A stretch of DNA of 64,000 nt from an uncultured Gilliamella sp. (GCA_945271295.1 CALYPG010000011.1:23639-87638); one strand, 5' to 3'. Counted from the stretch's first letter, positions 25,094 through 35,095 are shown. The notes: generated by a model not told the origin, from the letters alone. Made by a program: numbers and translations.

Positions 25094-26062
25094 TTAATTG
25101 ATTAACTGACAAGGAACCGTGATGGCTTTAATCGTGCTTTCATGTTTTAACATGCTGAGTAATTCTTGAGCGGCATAAATGCCTGCTTTATCAAAACCAA
25201 GTTCAATAAAGAGCGTTTTGGGAAATAGAAAATTAAGCAATTCACTGTGTCCGATACTAGCAACGACAATCTGATTAATCTGTTTTTCGTGTAAGTATTT
25301 ATTTAAACCTAAAGCGATAGCATCAGTGGCACAGACGATAGCACTTGGCGATTGTTGCAATATTGATTCAGCTAGTTGATAACCAGAATGGTAACTCAAT
25401 TTACCTAAACAAGCATTTGGTATTATTTGATGCTGTGCACAAAAATCTAAATAGGTTTGATAACGTAATGCGCCAGTGGTTTGGTCTTGTTGCTCAATGC
25501 CAATAAAACCAATTTTTTTATATTGCTGTGAGTAATATAAGTGGTTAAGTACTGTGGTTACGGCACCAATGTCATCATAACAAATGCAAGTATAATTTGA
25601 AAATGACCGTGCCATTATTACACTCTTATTTTGCCAAAATGAGAATAACGAACTATCTAACCCTGTAAAAGCAAAAATAATTACGCCGTCAGCTTGTTTT
25701 TCTTTTAACATGGATAGATGTTCTTTCACTTTATCGGCACTAAACTGACTTTCGATAATAATGGGGTCATAACCACACTGGTAAAAAATGGGTAGCATAC
25801 TTCGAACGGCTTGATTTTCTGACATTGAATCAAGGCGCGTAACAATGATACCAATCACCTTGTTACCATATCCACGCATGGCTCTAGCTGATTTAGAAGG
25901 CGTAAATTGATATTGTTCAATGATGGACATCACCTTATTACGAGTGATTTCTTTAACCATTGGATCATGATTGATAACTCGTGATACAGTCGATTTACTT
26001 ACACCACTAAGCTTGGCAATATCTTTAATCGTTAAGTTGCTTGATGACTTACTCATAATCAT
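25094..26062 (-). CDS. treR: TreR, trehalose operon repressor (LacI family)
   Basis: 322 residues. The N-terminal LacI HTH (LTIKDIAKLSGVSKSTVSRV) and hinge (SARAMRG) precede a periplasmic-binding-protein fold that binds the inducer (trehalose-6-phosphate in E. coli). It lies upstream of treB and treC on the same strand, with the operator between treR and treB. The start could be ATG 26062 or ATG 26056. Confidence 0.93.
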   Translation of the reverse strand: MIMSKSSSNLTIKDIAKLSGVSKSTVSRVINHDPMVKEITRNKVMSIIEQYQFTPSKSARAMRGYGNKVIGIIVTRLDSMSENQAVRSMLPIFYQCGYDPIIIESQFSADKVKEHLSMLKEKQADGVIIFAFTGLDSSLFSFWQNKSVIMARSFSNYTCICYDDIGAVTTVLNHLYYSQQYKKIGFIGIEQQDQTTGALRYQTYLDFCAQHQIIPNACLGKLSYHSGYQLAESILQQSPSAIVCATDAIALGLNKYLHEKQINQIVVASIGHSELLNFLFPKTLFIELGFDKAGIYAAQELLSMLKHESTIKAITVPCQLIN

Positions 26063-26410
26063 TTCACTGAATCAAAATCAATTTAATCATACTAATATAG
26101 ATTCAAAAAAATAGCGATATTCATCTTGGTTATGCGGGATTATAGTCAGACAATAAAGCTAATAAATCAGCTTTGATGGTTTTATTGTCTTGCGTTAAAT
26201 TAATATAGTTTAGTGTGGTTTTTAATTGGTAAAATAAATTATTTATTTAAAATGTGACGTTAATCTATATTTTAAAAAATTATTGTTTATTTTAATGTTA
26301 GTGTGATACGTTTTGAACGTTAAGTTTCGACTTGCATTAGGTGATTAAGCAATTTTATATAACTCACTAAATATTAATAATTTTAATTTATTACTTTATA
26401 AGGAAAATAG
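26063..26410. promoter_or_regulatory. Divergent gap between treR and a secreted-protein gene
   Basis: No gene is seen in these 348 bases. A conspicuous hairpin at 26148-26190 has 10-bp arms AGACAATAAA/TTTATTGTCT that enclose a second stem AAGCT/AGCTT (26156-26160 / 26169-26173). The rest is AT-rich and should hold two divergent promoters. Shine-Dalgarno AAGGAAAA sits before the next gene. Confidence 0.45.
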
Positions 26411-26932
26411 ATGAAAACAATATATAAGCTTTTATGCAGTTCGCTGCTTATTTTCAGTTTTTCGGGATATGCTTCGGAACCCACTACCATTGAGTCACAA
26501 TTTGAAGCTGCATTATTATGTCAAGCCGAGCCGATTGATGGTCGTGAACCAAAAGTCGTAAAATGGCTTAATGAACAAAACGTTGAAGTAAAAAACTTAG
26601 ATGAAGAGCTGATTGAATTGGAATATTACTTTGCAAAACCACTTCAAATTTTGAATGTTACTGTACCTCGTGTTCGCTATTTAGGTGATAGTGGTTCATA
26701 CTTTTATGCTACCGCTAAAGGCGACATGGATATGTTTGCAAAATCTATTGGTGCTAAGCCAGTACCTACAGATTTAAAAGAAGAACTTTCATGGGGAGAT
26801 ATTAGTAGCTATTATAAATATACAGCTCCAGCTACTGCTGAAAATCCTTTTCCAAAAACTATCATTATTGGTCGAGATGATGACTCAAAACCAGGTGAAT
26901 TTTATTTTGGTTGTAGAGAATATGATGGCTAA
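26411..26932 (+). CDS. Secreted or periplasmic protein of unknown function
   Basis: 173 residues. The N-terminal signal peptide runs to about residue 21 (MKTIYKLLCSSLLIFSFSGYA, likely signal peptidase I cut before SEP). The mature part is acidic, with two Cys (one near residue 36, one near 169) that could form a disulphide, and no membrane segment. I do not recognise the family. It has a good AAGGAAAATAG ribosome site and stands alone between treR and an HxlR gene. Confidence 0.65.
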   Translation: MKTIYKLLCSSLLIFSFSGYASEPTTIESQFEAALLCQAEPIDGREPKVVKWLNEQNVEVKNLDEELIELEYYFAKPLQILNVTVPRVRYLGDSGSYFYATAKGDMDMFAKSIGAKPVPTDLKEELSWGDISSYYKYTAPATAENPFPKTIIIGRDDDSKPGEFYFGCREYDG

Positions 26933-27015
26933 TTATGTTTGATTTAGGAATTGAAGCAAGTTCCCGTTTTTTTGATTTGCAATCGTTCCTTTTTCGTAAT
27001 TTTCATGAATAGTGA

Positions 27016-27351
27016 TTATTTATGGCCACTATTCATTGATTTATATGCTGTTCCCCATGCTAACATCGCATCGTGTACTTGTTTTAAGCTTTGACCAACC
27101 TCTGTAAGTGTATACTCAACTTTCGGAGGGACCTCGGCGTAGACCTTGCGATTAATTAAGCCATTTTTTTCCATTGCTCTTAAATGTTGGGTTAATACTT
27201 TTTGCGAAATCCCGTTGAGAGATTTTTTTAACTCGCCAAAGCGTTTAGTCCCTGTGAGTAAGTCACGGACAATAAGGACTTTCCATTTATCCCCCATTAG
27301 CATTAATGTTGTTTCAACTGGACAAAGTGGTAAATTTTCAATGGTTAACAT
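27016..27351 (-). CDS. HxlR-family winged-helix regulator
   Basis: 111 residues, typical of HxlR/YodB-type repressors: CPVETTLMLMGDKWKVLIVRDLL start, recognition helix near ISQKVLTQHLRAMEKNGLI, wing PPKVEYTLTEVG. The single conserved Cys near residue 8 is at the redox-sensing position of this family. It diverges from an NAD(P)-binding oxidoreductase gene, a common regulator-target pair in stress by quinones or aldehydes. Confidence 0.9.
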   Translation of the reverse strand: MLTIENLPLCPVETTLMLMGDKWKVLIVRDLLTGTKRFGELKKSLNGISQKVLTQHLRAMEKNGLINRKVYAEVPPKVEYTLTEVGQSLKQVHDAMLAWGTAYKSMNSGHK

Positions 27352-27380
27352 GTTAAAAATCCTTTAAATTCAATAATAGT

Positions 27381-27412
27381 ATCTTAATGGAAACTATATT
27401 ACTATTAAGTAC
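27381..27412. promoter_or_regulatory. Possible HxlR operator
   Basis: CTTAAT (27383-27388) and ATTAAG (27404-27409) form an inverted repeat flanked by similar bases (TATCTTAAT / ATTAAGTAC) in the divergent promoter region. Confidence 0.35.
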
Positions 27413-27538
27413 CTACTTTACAATAGAAACTTATCATATTAAGCTAAAAACATCAGATTAATGTTCAATATTTGAACACAAAAACCTTTATTGGAAGAAA
27501 ATAGAATTTTAATTTAAACAATATTAAAGGAGTAAAAA

Positions 27539-28174
27539 ATGAAAATTGCAGTTATTGGTGCTAATGGTAAATCAGGTAGTTTGATTGTTAAAGAAGCTCT
27601 TTCACGTGGACATGATGTTACTGCGATCATACGTAGAGCTGATGCTAAAGTTGATCCTAAAGCAAAAATGTTGGTCAAAGATTTATTTCAACTCACCTAT
27701 GATGACTTAAAACCTTTTGACGTAATAGTTGATGCATTTGCTACATGGACATTAGAATCTCTTCCATTACATCAAACAAGTTTAAAATATCTTACTGATA
27801 TTTTAAGTGGTAAACCAAATCGGTTATTGGTTGTTGGTGGTGCGGGTAGTTTATATGTGAATCCTGAACACACTCTTCGTTTAGTTGATACACCAGAGTT
27901 TCCTGATGAATTTAAACCATTAGCTACCAATATGGCAAAAGCGTTAGATGAACTTAAAAAATGTAACAATGTTAATTGGACATACTTAAGCCCTGCGATT
28001 GAATTTATAGCCGATGGTGTCAGAACCGGTCATTATTCCGCTGGTGGTGAACAGTTTATGGTTAACAGCCAAGGTAAAAGCCAAATTAGTTATGCTGATT
28101 ATGCCATTGCGATGGTTGATGAAGCTGAGCATCCTAAACATATCAAACAACGTTTTACTGTTGCTAGTAAATAA
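27539..28174 (+). CDS. NAD(P)-binding oxidoreductase (atypical SDR, YwnB-like)
   Basis: 211 residues. An N-terminal Rossmann motif IGANGKSGSLIVKEAL and a core VVGGAGSLYV are typical of NAD(P)H-binding atypical short-chain dehydrogenases. The classical SDR Tyr-x3-Lys is not evident. AAAGGAG precedes the ATG. It is divergent from the HxlR regulator, which probably represses it. The substrate is unknown. Confidence 0.82.
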   Translation: MKIAVIGANGKSGSLIVKEALSRGHDVTAIIRRADAKVDPKAKMLVKDLFQLTYDDLKPFDVIVDAFATWTLESLPLHQTSLKYLTDILSGKPNRLLVVGGAGSLYVNPEHTLRLVDTPEFPDEFKPLATNMAKALDELKKCNNVNWTYLSPAIEFIADGVRTGHYSAGGEQFMVNSQGKSQISYADYAIAMVDEAEHPKHIKQRFTVASK

Positions 28175-28189
28175 GTTGTTTGAACGTTA

Positions 28190-28230
28190 CCTTAGATGAT
28201 AAATAAACATAGATATTTATTCATCTAAGG
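28190..28230 (+). terminator. Terminator hairpin after the oxidoreductase gene
   Basis: CCTTAGATGA-TAAATA pairs with TATTTA-T-TCATCTAAGG (16 bp with one bulge), followed by a run rich in T. It stands 15 bases after the stop codon. Confidence 0.65.
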
Positions 28231-28462
28231 GGGATTATTTTATTTTGATAAAAAATGCTTCATACAGATTAATATTATCGTTCAAGATTTTTGATTAATT
28301 CATACCTAACTATTTTTCAATTGAAATACAGATGTTAGATCTAATTTTCATTTCTAAATTTGTGTTAGCACTCAGTAACTATCATAAAAATGGCATTATT
28401 GAAATGCCAATTTTTAATCTCTAGGGTTATTAAATTATCGAATTTTAATCTGTTAATATTAA

Positions 28463-30550
28463 CTATTCTGCTCCAATTTGAAATGTTACTTTAATTTCTC
28501 GATTATCTGTAATTTCTAAGTTTGACAATACCACTAATTGAGGGAAAGAGTGTCGTAAAAACTCCGATAACATTGTTCTTAATGCATGATTAACTAATAA
28601 TACCGGTGGCGCACCTATTGCATCTTGTTGGGTAATTGCTTGTTTTATTTGTTGAATAATATGTTCAGCTAAACCTGGTTCTAGATTGCTAGTATTTTGT
28701 AAAGCTTGTAATAACAGTCGTTCTAAACTAACATTTAAGCCTATTACATTTATTGGGTCATTACCTGGAAACCACTGTTGTGTAATCACTCTTCCTAGCG
28801 CTATTCTTACATAACTTAGTAATTGATAAGGATCATTTTGTACTGGGGCATGCTCACATATGGTTTCAATGATAGTTCGCATATCGCGTATTGAAACCTT
28901 TTCGGCAATCAAATTTTGCAGTATTTTATGAAAAGTGGTTAAAGTCACTACACCAGGAATAAAGTCCTCTACTAATTTAGGCATTTCTTGCTTAATTCGA
29001 TCCAGTAATTCTTGTGTTTCTGAACGGCCTAATAAATCACTAGCAAACGTCTGTAATAAGTGATTGAAATGGGTTGCAATCATGGTACTGTTATCTACAA
29101 CTGTGTAACCTAAAATTTGTGCATTTTCTTTATTACTTTCGTCTATCCATACTGCTGGTAATCCGAAAGCAGGTTCAGTTGTTGGTATGCCTTCAATTGT
29201 TTCGGTAACATTACCAGGATTAATGGCTAACCATTTATTATTGATGATTTCACCGTTACCGATTTCACCACCTTTTATAAAGAATTTATATTGATAAGGT
29301 GCTAATGAAAGATTGTCCCGAATATGTACCTGAGGCGGTAAAAAGCCTAGTGTTTGTGCAAATTTCTTACGTAGACTACGTATTCTACCAAGTAATTCAC
29401 CATTTTGTGTTTGATCAACCATTGGTATAAGTCCATATCCAACTTCCATTGCAAGTATATCCTCGATACTAACATCTGACCAAGTTGCCTCAATGTTTGT
29501 TGGGGTAGTTGCTTTTACACTAGTTTTTTTAGTTGTGGTTTTTGGTTCGGTTTTTTTATGCTTAGCTAGCCACCAAGATAATATTATTAAAATTCCGGTA
29601 AAGGTTAAAAAAACTAAATTTGGCATACCTGGGATTAACCCAAGCAATCCAATTACTATAGCGGTTAAAATTAATACTTGTGGATTATTGAATAACTGCT
29701 TGAGCATTTGTTCACTGATATTATCTTGTGAGGTTACTCGTGTAACAATAACACCTGCCGCAGTAGAAATAATTAAGGATGGAATTTGAGCAACTAGACC
29801 ATCGCCAATAGTCAATAACACGTATGTTTTACTTGCATCAGATAGTGCCATACCGTGTTGGCCAACGCCTACCAATAATCCACCAATAATAGTAATGGCC
29901 ATTATCAGTAATCCCGCAATCGCATCTCCACGTACAAATTTACTAGCACCGTCCATTGAACCATAAAAATCAGCTTCTTGCGTGACTTCTGCTCGCCGTG
30001 CTTTTGCTTCATCTTCCCCAATTAAACCAGCATTAAGATCGGCATCAATTGCCATTTGTTTTCCTGGCATGCCGTCTAAAGCGAAGCGTGCGCCAACTTC
30101 AGCTATTCTTCCTGCACCTTTTGTTATTACCATAAAATTGATGATAATTAATATCACAAACACCACGATACCTATGGCAAAATTACCACCAACTAGGAAG
30201 TGACCAAATGCTTCAATGACTCGACCCGCAGCATCGCTACCGGTATGCCCTTTAAGTAGTACAATTCGAGTAGATGCAATATTTAATGATAATCTTAATA
30301 AAGTGGCAAATAACAAGACAGTAGGGAATGCGGCAAAATCAAGAACTCGCTTAGTAAATAATGCTACAATTAATATAATAATAGATAATGCAATATTAAA
30401 CGTAAAAAAGAGATCCAAAATGAATGCCGGTAATGGCAATACCATCATTGAAAGAATTAATAAAATAAGCAGTGGTCCAGCTAAGATTTGATAATGACCA
30501 TTTTTTAAGGTATTAATTGATAATAACGTAAGTAGTTTGGATTTAATCAT
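28463..30550 (-). CDS. flhA: FlhA, flagellar export gate protein
   Basis: 695 residues. The N-terminal half has about eight membrane segments and the conserved FHIPEP-region stretch between helices 4 and 5 (FALDGMPGKQMAIDADLNAGLI). A linker at ~335-350 rich in Lys/Thr leads to the cytoplasmic domain, which forms the export platform ring and docks chaperone-substrate complexes. It is downstream of flhB by 4 bases. The order flhB-flhA is as in enteric bacteria; flhE is missing. Confidence 0.96.
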   Translation of the reverse strand: MIKSKLLTLLSINTLKNGHYQILAGPLLILLILSMMVLPLPAFILDLFFTFNIALSIIILIVALFTKRVLDFAAFPTVLLFATLLRLSLNIASTRIVLLKGHTGSDAAGRVIEAFGHFLVGGNFAIGIVVFVILIIINFMVITKGAGRIAEVGARFALDGMPGKQMAIDADLNAGLIGEDEAKARRAEVTQEADFYGSMDGASKFVRGDAIAGLLIMAITIIGGLLVGVGQHGMALSDASKTYVLLTIGDGLVAQIPSLIISTAAGVIVTRVTSQDNISEQMLKQLFNNPQVLILTAIVIGLLGLIPGMPNLVFLTFTGILIILSWWLAKHKKTEPKTTTKKTSVKATTPTNIEATWSDVSIEDILAMEVGYGLIPMVDQTQNGELLGRIRSLRKKFAQTLGFLPPQVHIRDNLSLAPYQYKFFIKGGEIGNGEIINNKWLAINPGNVTETIEGIPTTEPAFGLPAVWIDESNKENAQILGYTVVDNSTMIATHFNHLLQTFASDLLGRSETQELLDRIKQEMPKLVEDFIPGVVTLTTFHKILQNLIAEKVSIRDMRTIIETICEHAPVQNDPYQLLSYVRIALGRVITQQWFPGNDPINVIGLNVSLERLLLQALQNTSNLEPGLAEHIIQQIKQAITQQDAIGAPPVLLVNHALRTMLSEFLRHSFPQLVVLSNLEITDNREIKVTFQIGAE

Positions 30551-30554
30551 GAGA

Positions 30555-31697
30555 TTAGTTATTGCCTTTATTTATTTTAGATAATGACTCTGGAACGGGT
30601 AAATTACTCGGCGTTATTGGTTTATCGCCTCCATATTTATACCAATGTTTTAATTGATATACCCAAGCTAAAATTTGAGCGACAGCAGTATATAATTCTG
30701 TTGGAATTGTTTGACCTATTTCACCATAGCGATATAGAGCGCGAGCAAGTGGCGGCGCTTCTAATTGTGGAATATTATGTTCATTAGCGATTTCTCTAAT
30801 ACGTAGAGCTATTTTATCGGTACCTTTGGCTAATAATTTCGGTGCAATCATGGTTTTTTCATCATATTGTAAAGCTACAGCATAATGAGTAGGGTTGGTA
30901 ACGATAACGTTTGCTTTGGTCACATCTTTCATCATTCGACGTCGTGAGATTGCTTGTTGCATTTGTCGAATACGCCCTTTAATTTGGGGATTTCCTTCCT
31001 CTTCTTTAAATTCATCTTTCACTTCCTGTTTGGTCATTTTTAATTTTTTCAAATTACTCCATATTTGATAAAAAATATCAAAACCAACCATTGGAATTAA
31101 AGATAACACACAAAATATTCCACATAAAATAATTAATTGCATCGATTTTGCTAATGCATTATTGAAGTACATATTAGGTAAAACGAGTATATTAGGAAAA
31201 TAATTGATTATAAATACCATGCAAACTGAAGAAATTAAAACAACTTTCAGTATGCTTTTTAATAATTCTGCAAAAATTCTGACACTAAATATTCTACCAA
31301 AACCAGCAATTGGATTTAATTTCCCAAAATTCGGTTTAATTGATTGCATAGTAAAAAGTAAACCGCCTAAACAAAGCGGAGCTAAAATTGCAACAATAAC
31401 TAACCCCAAAAAAATTGGAAATATAGACCAAAAACCTGCTGTGGTAAAATTAACCAAATTGAAGATTATTAATTTATCATCGTCATTTCTAAATGAAACA
31501 TTCATAGCTGTTTTTATAATGGTAGTTAAATTAGTAACAAGATTAGCTCCCATAAACCAAAATAAAAAAATACCTATTAGTAAAATTACCAATGAAGTTA
31601 ATTCTCGTGAACGAGGAATTTGTCCCTTTTCCCTTGCTTTTTTTATTTTACTTGGGGAGGGGCGTTCACTTTTATCTGCATCACTATCTTCAGCCAT
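30555..31697 (-). CDS. flhB: FlhB, flagellar export switch protein
   Basis: 380 residues. It has four membrane segments, then the cytoplasmic domain with the self-cleaving NPTH motif (VIVTNPTHYAVAL, ~residue 267), which switches export from rod/hook to filament substrates. The N-terminus (SERPSPSKIKKAREKGQIPRSRE) is typical. It begins the short flhBA operon, with a 145-base gap to flgN upstream. Confidence 0.96.
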   Translation of the reverse strand: MAEDSDADKSERPSPSKIKKAREKGQIPRSRELTSLVILLIGIFLFWFMGANLVTNLTTIIKTAMNVSFRNDDDKLIIFNLVNFTTAGFWSIFPIFLGLVIVAILAPLCLGGLLFTMQSIKPNFGKLNPIAGFGRIFSVRIFAELLKSILKVVLISSVCMVFIINYFPNILVLPNMYFNNALAKSMQLIILCGIFCVLSLIPMVGFDIFYQIWSNLKKLKMTKQEVKDEFKEEEGNPQIKGRIRQMQQAISRRRMMKDVTKANVIVTNPTHYAVALQYDEKTMIAPKLLAKGTDKIALRIREIANEHNIPQLEAPPLARALYRYGEIGQTIPTELYTAVAQILAWVYQLKHWYKYGGDKPITPSNLPVPESLSKINKGNN

Positions 31698-31842
31698 GAG
31701 GATTTAAATAAAATTCAACTATCAAATTAGGGTTTATCATATATAACAGTATGAACCCAACTATGAAAAGTTATTAGCTTGAAAAGACGATATTTTAAGT
31801 TGTATTTATCTCGTTTGCTGTGAAGCGAATTATAAACAGCAA

Positions 31843-32277
31843 TTAAACTTTAGCTCTTTTAGATGAAATAACTTCTTTTTTCTGATAACCACTATTTGTA
31901 TAGACGACTGGATCGTTTATTTTTTTGAAATAATTGATTGATTGCTGGGTTTTATCGATACGATTTTGGATTATCAAACCATTATCATGATTTATTTGGG
32001 TTAAGGATTTTGTTGTATCAGTTATTGATTCCCATTGTGTAGCTAACGATGGATTTTCGCTATAAGGTGCTTTAATATTGCATTGCTTACTTATCTCTAT
32101 TCGTTTTTCATCAAGCAATTTCAATTCAATAAGTAATTGACTTTTTTTATTTATGACTTCATTCAATTGACTGATTGAACTTTTTTCAATTAATATTTGT
32201 TGTTCAGTATGTAGAATTTCTGAAAGAATGTGTAACATTGCTGATATTTTTTTTAAGATATTATCTAATTCTAACAT
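31843..32277 (-). CDS. flgN: FlgN, chaperone for FlgK and FlgL
   Basis: 144 residues, helical throughout and coiled-coil forming, the usual FlgN length. Sequence is poorly conserved, so the call rests mainly on position directly after flgM and next to flgA, plus the Leu-rich N-terminal helices (ILKKISAMLHILSEILHTEQ). Confidence 0.85.
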   Translation of the reverse strand: MLELDNILKKISAMLHILSEILHTEQQILIEKSSISQLNEVINKKSQLLIELKLLDEKRIEISKQCNIKAPYSENPSLATQWESITDTTKSLTQINHDNGLIIQNRIDKTQQSINYFKKINDPVVYTNSGYQKKEVISSKRAKV

Positions 32278-32310
32278 TACTATTCCCCCTTTAAACTACG
32301 AATTATTTTG

Positions 32311-32616
32311 CTATTTAATATTTTTGAAATCTTGAATCATCTGTTCAATTAATTCATCTGCAATTTTATGAGGGTCAATAACTAATTTACCATTGGTGAT
32401 GGCTTGTTTTATTTGCTCAATTTTTTCAATATCAATATCATTTTCGGTTGATTGTAAGAGTTGCATTGTGCCTTGACTCAAACTTACATTAGTTCCAACC
32501 GAAGAGTTGTTTTTTCTTGACATTGATGTAGTCTGGCTTTTTTGTCTTTCATTTATCGCATCTCGATTAAGTAACCTCGATATTGCAATAATGGATTTTG
32601 TGGGATCGATACTCAT
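32311..32616 (-). CDS. flgM: FlgM, anti-sigma28 factor
   Basis: 101 residues from ATG 32616, which has AAAGGAA upstream; an in-frame ATG at 32634 is less likely. The N-terminus is disordered and polar, and the C-terminal half (IEKIEQIKQAITNGKLVIDPHKIADELI) is the sigma28-binding part. It holds FliA inactive until the hook is complete and FlgM is exported. A sigma28-type promoter lies before it, so free FliA feeds back on its own inhibitor. Confidence 0.93.
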   Translation of the reverse strand: MSIDPTKSIIAISRLLNRDAINERQKSQTTSMSRKNNSSVGTNVSLSQGTMQLLQSTENDIDIEKIEQIKQAITNGKLVIDPHKIADELIEQMIQDFKNIK

Positions 32617-32662
32617 AAAAATTCCTTTGATCAATGTTGGATAGGGTTAAGTCTTTATTTAA

Positions 32663-32689
32663 TTATCGGCAATATTAGGAAAATCATTA
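32663..32689 (-). promoter_or_regulatory. Sigma28 promoter of flgMN
   Basis: Read leftward: TAATGATT-N11-GCCGATAA. The -10 is perfect, and the -35 matches 6 of 8 in TAAAGTTT. It lies between flgA and flgM. Confidence 0.7.
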
Positions 32690-32692
32690 ATA

Positions 32693-33367
32693 TTATTTAC
32701 TAAAAATTATTACTCCTTCGGTGGTAACGATACCTTCAATAATATTACCAGATTCGAGCCTAATATTAATATGATCGTCTAATATAGCGTTATTAAGTGT
32801 TTTACCATTAGTAATTATCTGATAACCATCGCCTTTAATTATTACTTTAATTATTTGCCCTGCTTTAACATGCCAATTTTTTTGTAGTGATGATGATTTT
32901 ATTGGTTCATCACGATTAATATTACGTAAAGCAATATGATTGATTGCCTGTGTCTTATCTAAAATAACCGTTGCTGGTAAAGTATCTAAGCGACCGGATT
33001 TTTTCAGTAAATGTTGTTCTGTGATAATTGTTCCTGCACTAATAGGTTGGCTTGCAACAACATAACTTCCCATAATGACAACATTTATTTGTATAAACTT
33101 GGTTTTATTATCACATTGTGCACTTATAGTAACATTTCCCCAGAGTTTTTTTTTATTTAATAGTGTTAATATTGGTGTATCACAACTCAATTTTGGTTTT
33201 GGTGTGGTATAAGTAATAATAATATCTTCAACATTATTTGTTGCTTGCATCTGGGTTAATTGCTGTGAGATTAAATTATTAATTTGTTCATCTAGAGAAT
33301 AAGCAAAAGCTGTACTCCAACTTGATAACATAAAAGTTAACAATATAAATCTACCGATTTTAATCAT
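32693..33367 (-). CDS. flgA: FlgA, periplasmic P-ring assembly chaperone
   Basis: 224 residues with a signal peptide (about residues 1-22, ending TAFA). The C-terminal SAF-like domain contains SQPISAGTIITEQHL and ends GIVTTEGVIIFSK, as in FlgA. It helps FlgI form the P ring. It is divergent from flgB across 155 bases, the enteric arrangement. Confidence 0.93.
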   Translation of the reverse strand: MIKIGRFILLTFMLSSWSTAFAYSLDEQINNLISQQLTQMQATNNVEDIIITYTTPKPKLSCDTPILTLLNKKKLWGNVTISAQCDNKTKFIQINVVIMGSYVVASQPISAGTIITEQHLLKKSGRLDTLPATVILDKTQAINHIALRNINRDEPIKSSSLQKNWHVKAGQIIKVIIKGDGYQIITNGKTLNNAILDDHINIRLESGNIIEGIVTTEGVIIFSK

Positions 33368-33522
33368 GCTTATTTACTTTTGAGATTATTTATGATTGGA
33401 TTCTACTTTATGAGTTAATTCGTTAAATGTTGAAAGTAAGGACAATTTTTGTTGTTATTTATGCGATGAATTTTTTTTGATTAACTTAAAATCCTAGCAT
33501 CTAAAAAAAGTAGGATAGTTTT

Positions 33523-33933
33523 ATGTTAGATAAATTAGATACACTAATTAATTTTCATCAGCAGGCATTAAATATGCGTAATATACGGCAAAATATATTA
33601 TCCGCAAATATTGCTAATAGTGATACACCTAATTATCAGGCAAGAGATATTGATTTTAATGCTGAACTAATTAAAGCGCTTAAAAAAGAAAACAACATTA
33701 ATGATGTCAAACTTAGTGTTACCTCAGATCGTCATATTCAATTAAAAACACCATTGACGCTAAATCAAAATTTAATGTATCGCATTCCTTTTCAAGCCGC
33801 TGCTGATGGTAATACCGTGGAAATGGATCAAGAACGTACAGCCTTTATTGACAACACTATTCATTATCAAAGCAATTTAACGTTTTTAACTGAGCAATTT
33901 AAAAATGTTATGTCGGTATTACAACAAGGATAA
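33523..33933 (+). CDS. flgB: FlgB, proximal rod protein
   Basis: 136 residues with the rod/hook family motif near the N-terminus (NILSANIANSDTPNYQARDIDF) and a C-terminal helix that packs with it. It is the first gene of the flgBCDEFGHIJ operon for rod, hook, rings and caps. Confidence 0.95.
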   Translation: MLDKLDTLINFHQQALNMRNIRQNILSANIANSDTPNYQARDIDFNAELIKALKKENNINDVKLSVTSDRHIQLKTPLTLNQNLMYRIPFQAAADGNTVEMDQERTAFIDNTIHYQSNLTFLTEQFKNVMSVLQQG

Positions 33934-33939
33934 TTAACT

Positions 33940-34347
33940 ATGACTTTTTCTATTTTTGCAATATCTGGTTCTGCATTGGTAGCTCAATCACAACGTATGA
34001 ATGTGAGTGCTAGTAATTTAGCTAATGCTGATAGTGTGACAAGTACATCGGGTAAGGCTTATCGAGCAAAACAGGTCTTGTTTCAAGTTGATAATAATAA
34101 TGGTTACCAAAATATGGTATCAGGTGTTAAGGTGACAAAAGTTATTGAAGATCCATCACCTATGAATTTGGTTTATGAACCTAATCACCCATTAGCAGAT
34201 GAACGAGGTTATATACAAAAACCAAATGTTGATGTGGTTGCTGAAATGGTTAACACTATTTCAGCATCACGTAGTTATCAGGCAAATGTAGAAGTGATTA
34301 ATACAGCAAAAAGCTTAATGTTAAAAACTCTTACTTTAGGGCAATAA
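33940..34347 (+). CDS. flgC: FlgC, proximal rod protein
   Basis: 135 residues. It has N-terminal [13 protein letters not shown] and C-terminal [21 protein letters not shown], the paired rod signature. It starts 6 bases after flgB. Confidence 0.95.
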   Translation: MTFSIFAISGSALVAQSQRMNVSASNLANADSVTSTSGKAYRAKQVLFQVDNNNGYQNMVSGVKVTKVIEDPSPMNLVYEPNHPLADERGYIQKPNVDVVAEMVNTISASRSYQANVEVINTAKSLMLKTLTLGQ

Positions 34348-34359
34348 CAGGAGTCGATT

Positions 34360-35079
34360 GTGGGTATATCTAATGTGCAAGTTTCCGAACAATCAGGGGT
34401 AACAGCACCTCAATCTACTAAAAAAAAGAGTTCAGATGAGAATTCTAGTCAAGAATTACAAGATAATTTTTTGGCATTATTAATTGCACAAATGAAAAAT
34501 CAGGATCCAACTAACCCAATGGATAATAGTCAGTTAACATCGCAACTTGCTCAGATTAATACTTTAGCAGGTATTGAAAAACTGAATACTACACTAGGTA
34601 AGGTTTCCGGACAAATTGACGACAGCATGTCTGTTAACGCTGGTAATCTAATTGGTCGAGGTGTAATGGTACCTGGCAATAAGATTTTAGTTGCGAAGGC
34701 AGAGCAAGAAGACCAAAACGCAACACCGGAAACGATTACAACTCCGTTTGGATTCGAATTAATGAGTGATGCAGATTCAGTAGTTGTTACTATCCAAGAT
34801 GGAAACGGAAATGTAGTTCGAGAAGTAGATTTAGGTGCAATTCGAGCAGGTGTAAGTTCTTTCACGTGGGATGGCAAGACTAATGATGGTACGACAGCTC
34901 CGGATGGCAGTTATACCTTTACTGTTAAAGCTAGTAATGACGGGAAAAAAGTATCATCAACATCATTAGGTTACTCTGTGGTTTATGGTGTTATTAGTAA
35001 TAAGGTTAACAATAAAGTATTACTTGATTTAGGAATACTTGGTTCAGTAAGCATTGACGAAGTCCGTCAAATTCTTTAA
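34360..35079 (+). CDS. flgD: FlgD, hook-cap scaffold
   Basis: 239 residues. The N-terminal block NFLALLIAQMKNQDPTNPM and an Ig-like/Tudor middle (SSFTWDGKTNDG) are diagnostic. The start is GTG 34360 with CAGGAG 7 bases upstream. It caps the growing hook and is discarded later. Confidence 0.95.
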   Translation: MGISNVQVSEQSGVTAPQSTKKKSSDENSSQELQDNFLALLIAQMKNQDPTNPMDNSQLTSQLAQINTLAGIEKLNTTLGKVSGQIDDSMSVNAGNLIGRGVMVPGNKILVAKAEQEDQNATPETITTPFGFELMSDADSVVVTIQDGNGNVVREVDLGAIRAGVSSFTWDGKTNDGTTAPDGSYTFTVKASNDGKKVSSTSLGYSVVYGVISNKVNNKVLLDLGILGSVSIDEVRQIL

Positions 35080-35095
35080 AGGAGATAGATTTTAT

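Noticed and set aside
31204..31707. A 167-codon forward frame opposite flhB
   Set aside because: It is a shadow of the flhB coding strand. Its sequence has no family likeness and no ribosome site.
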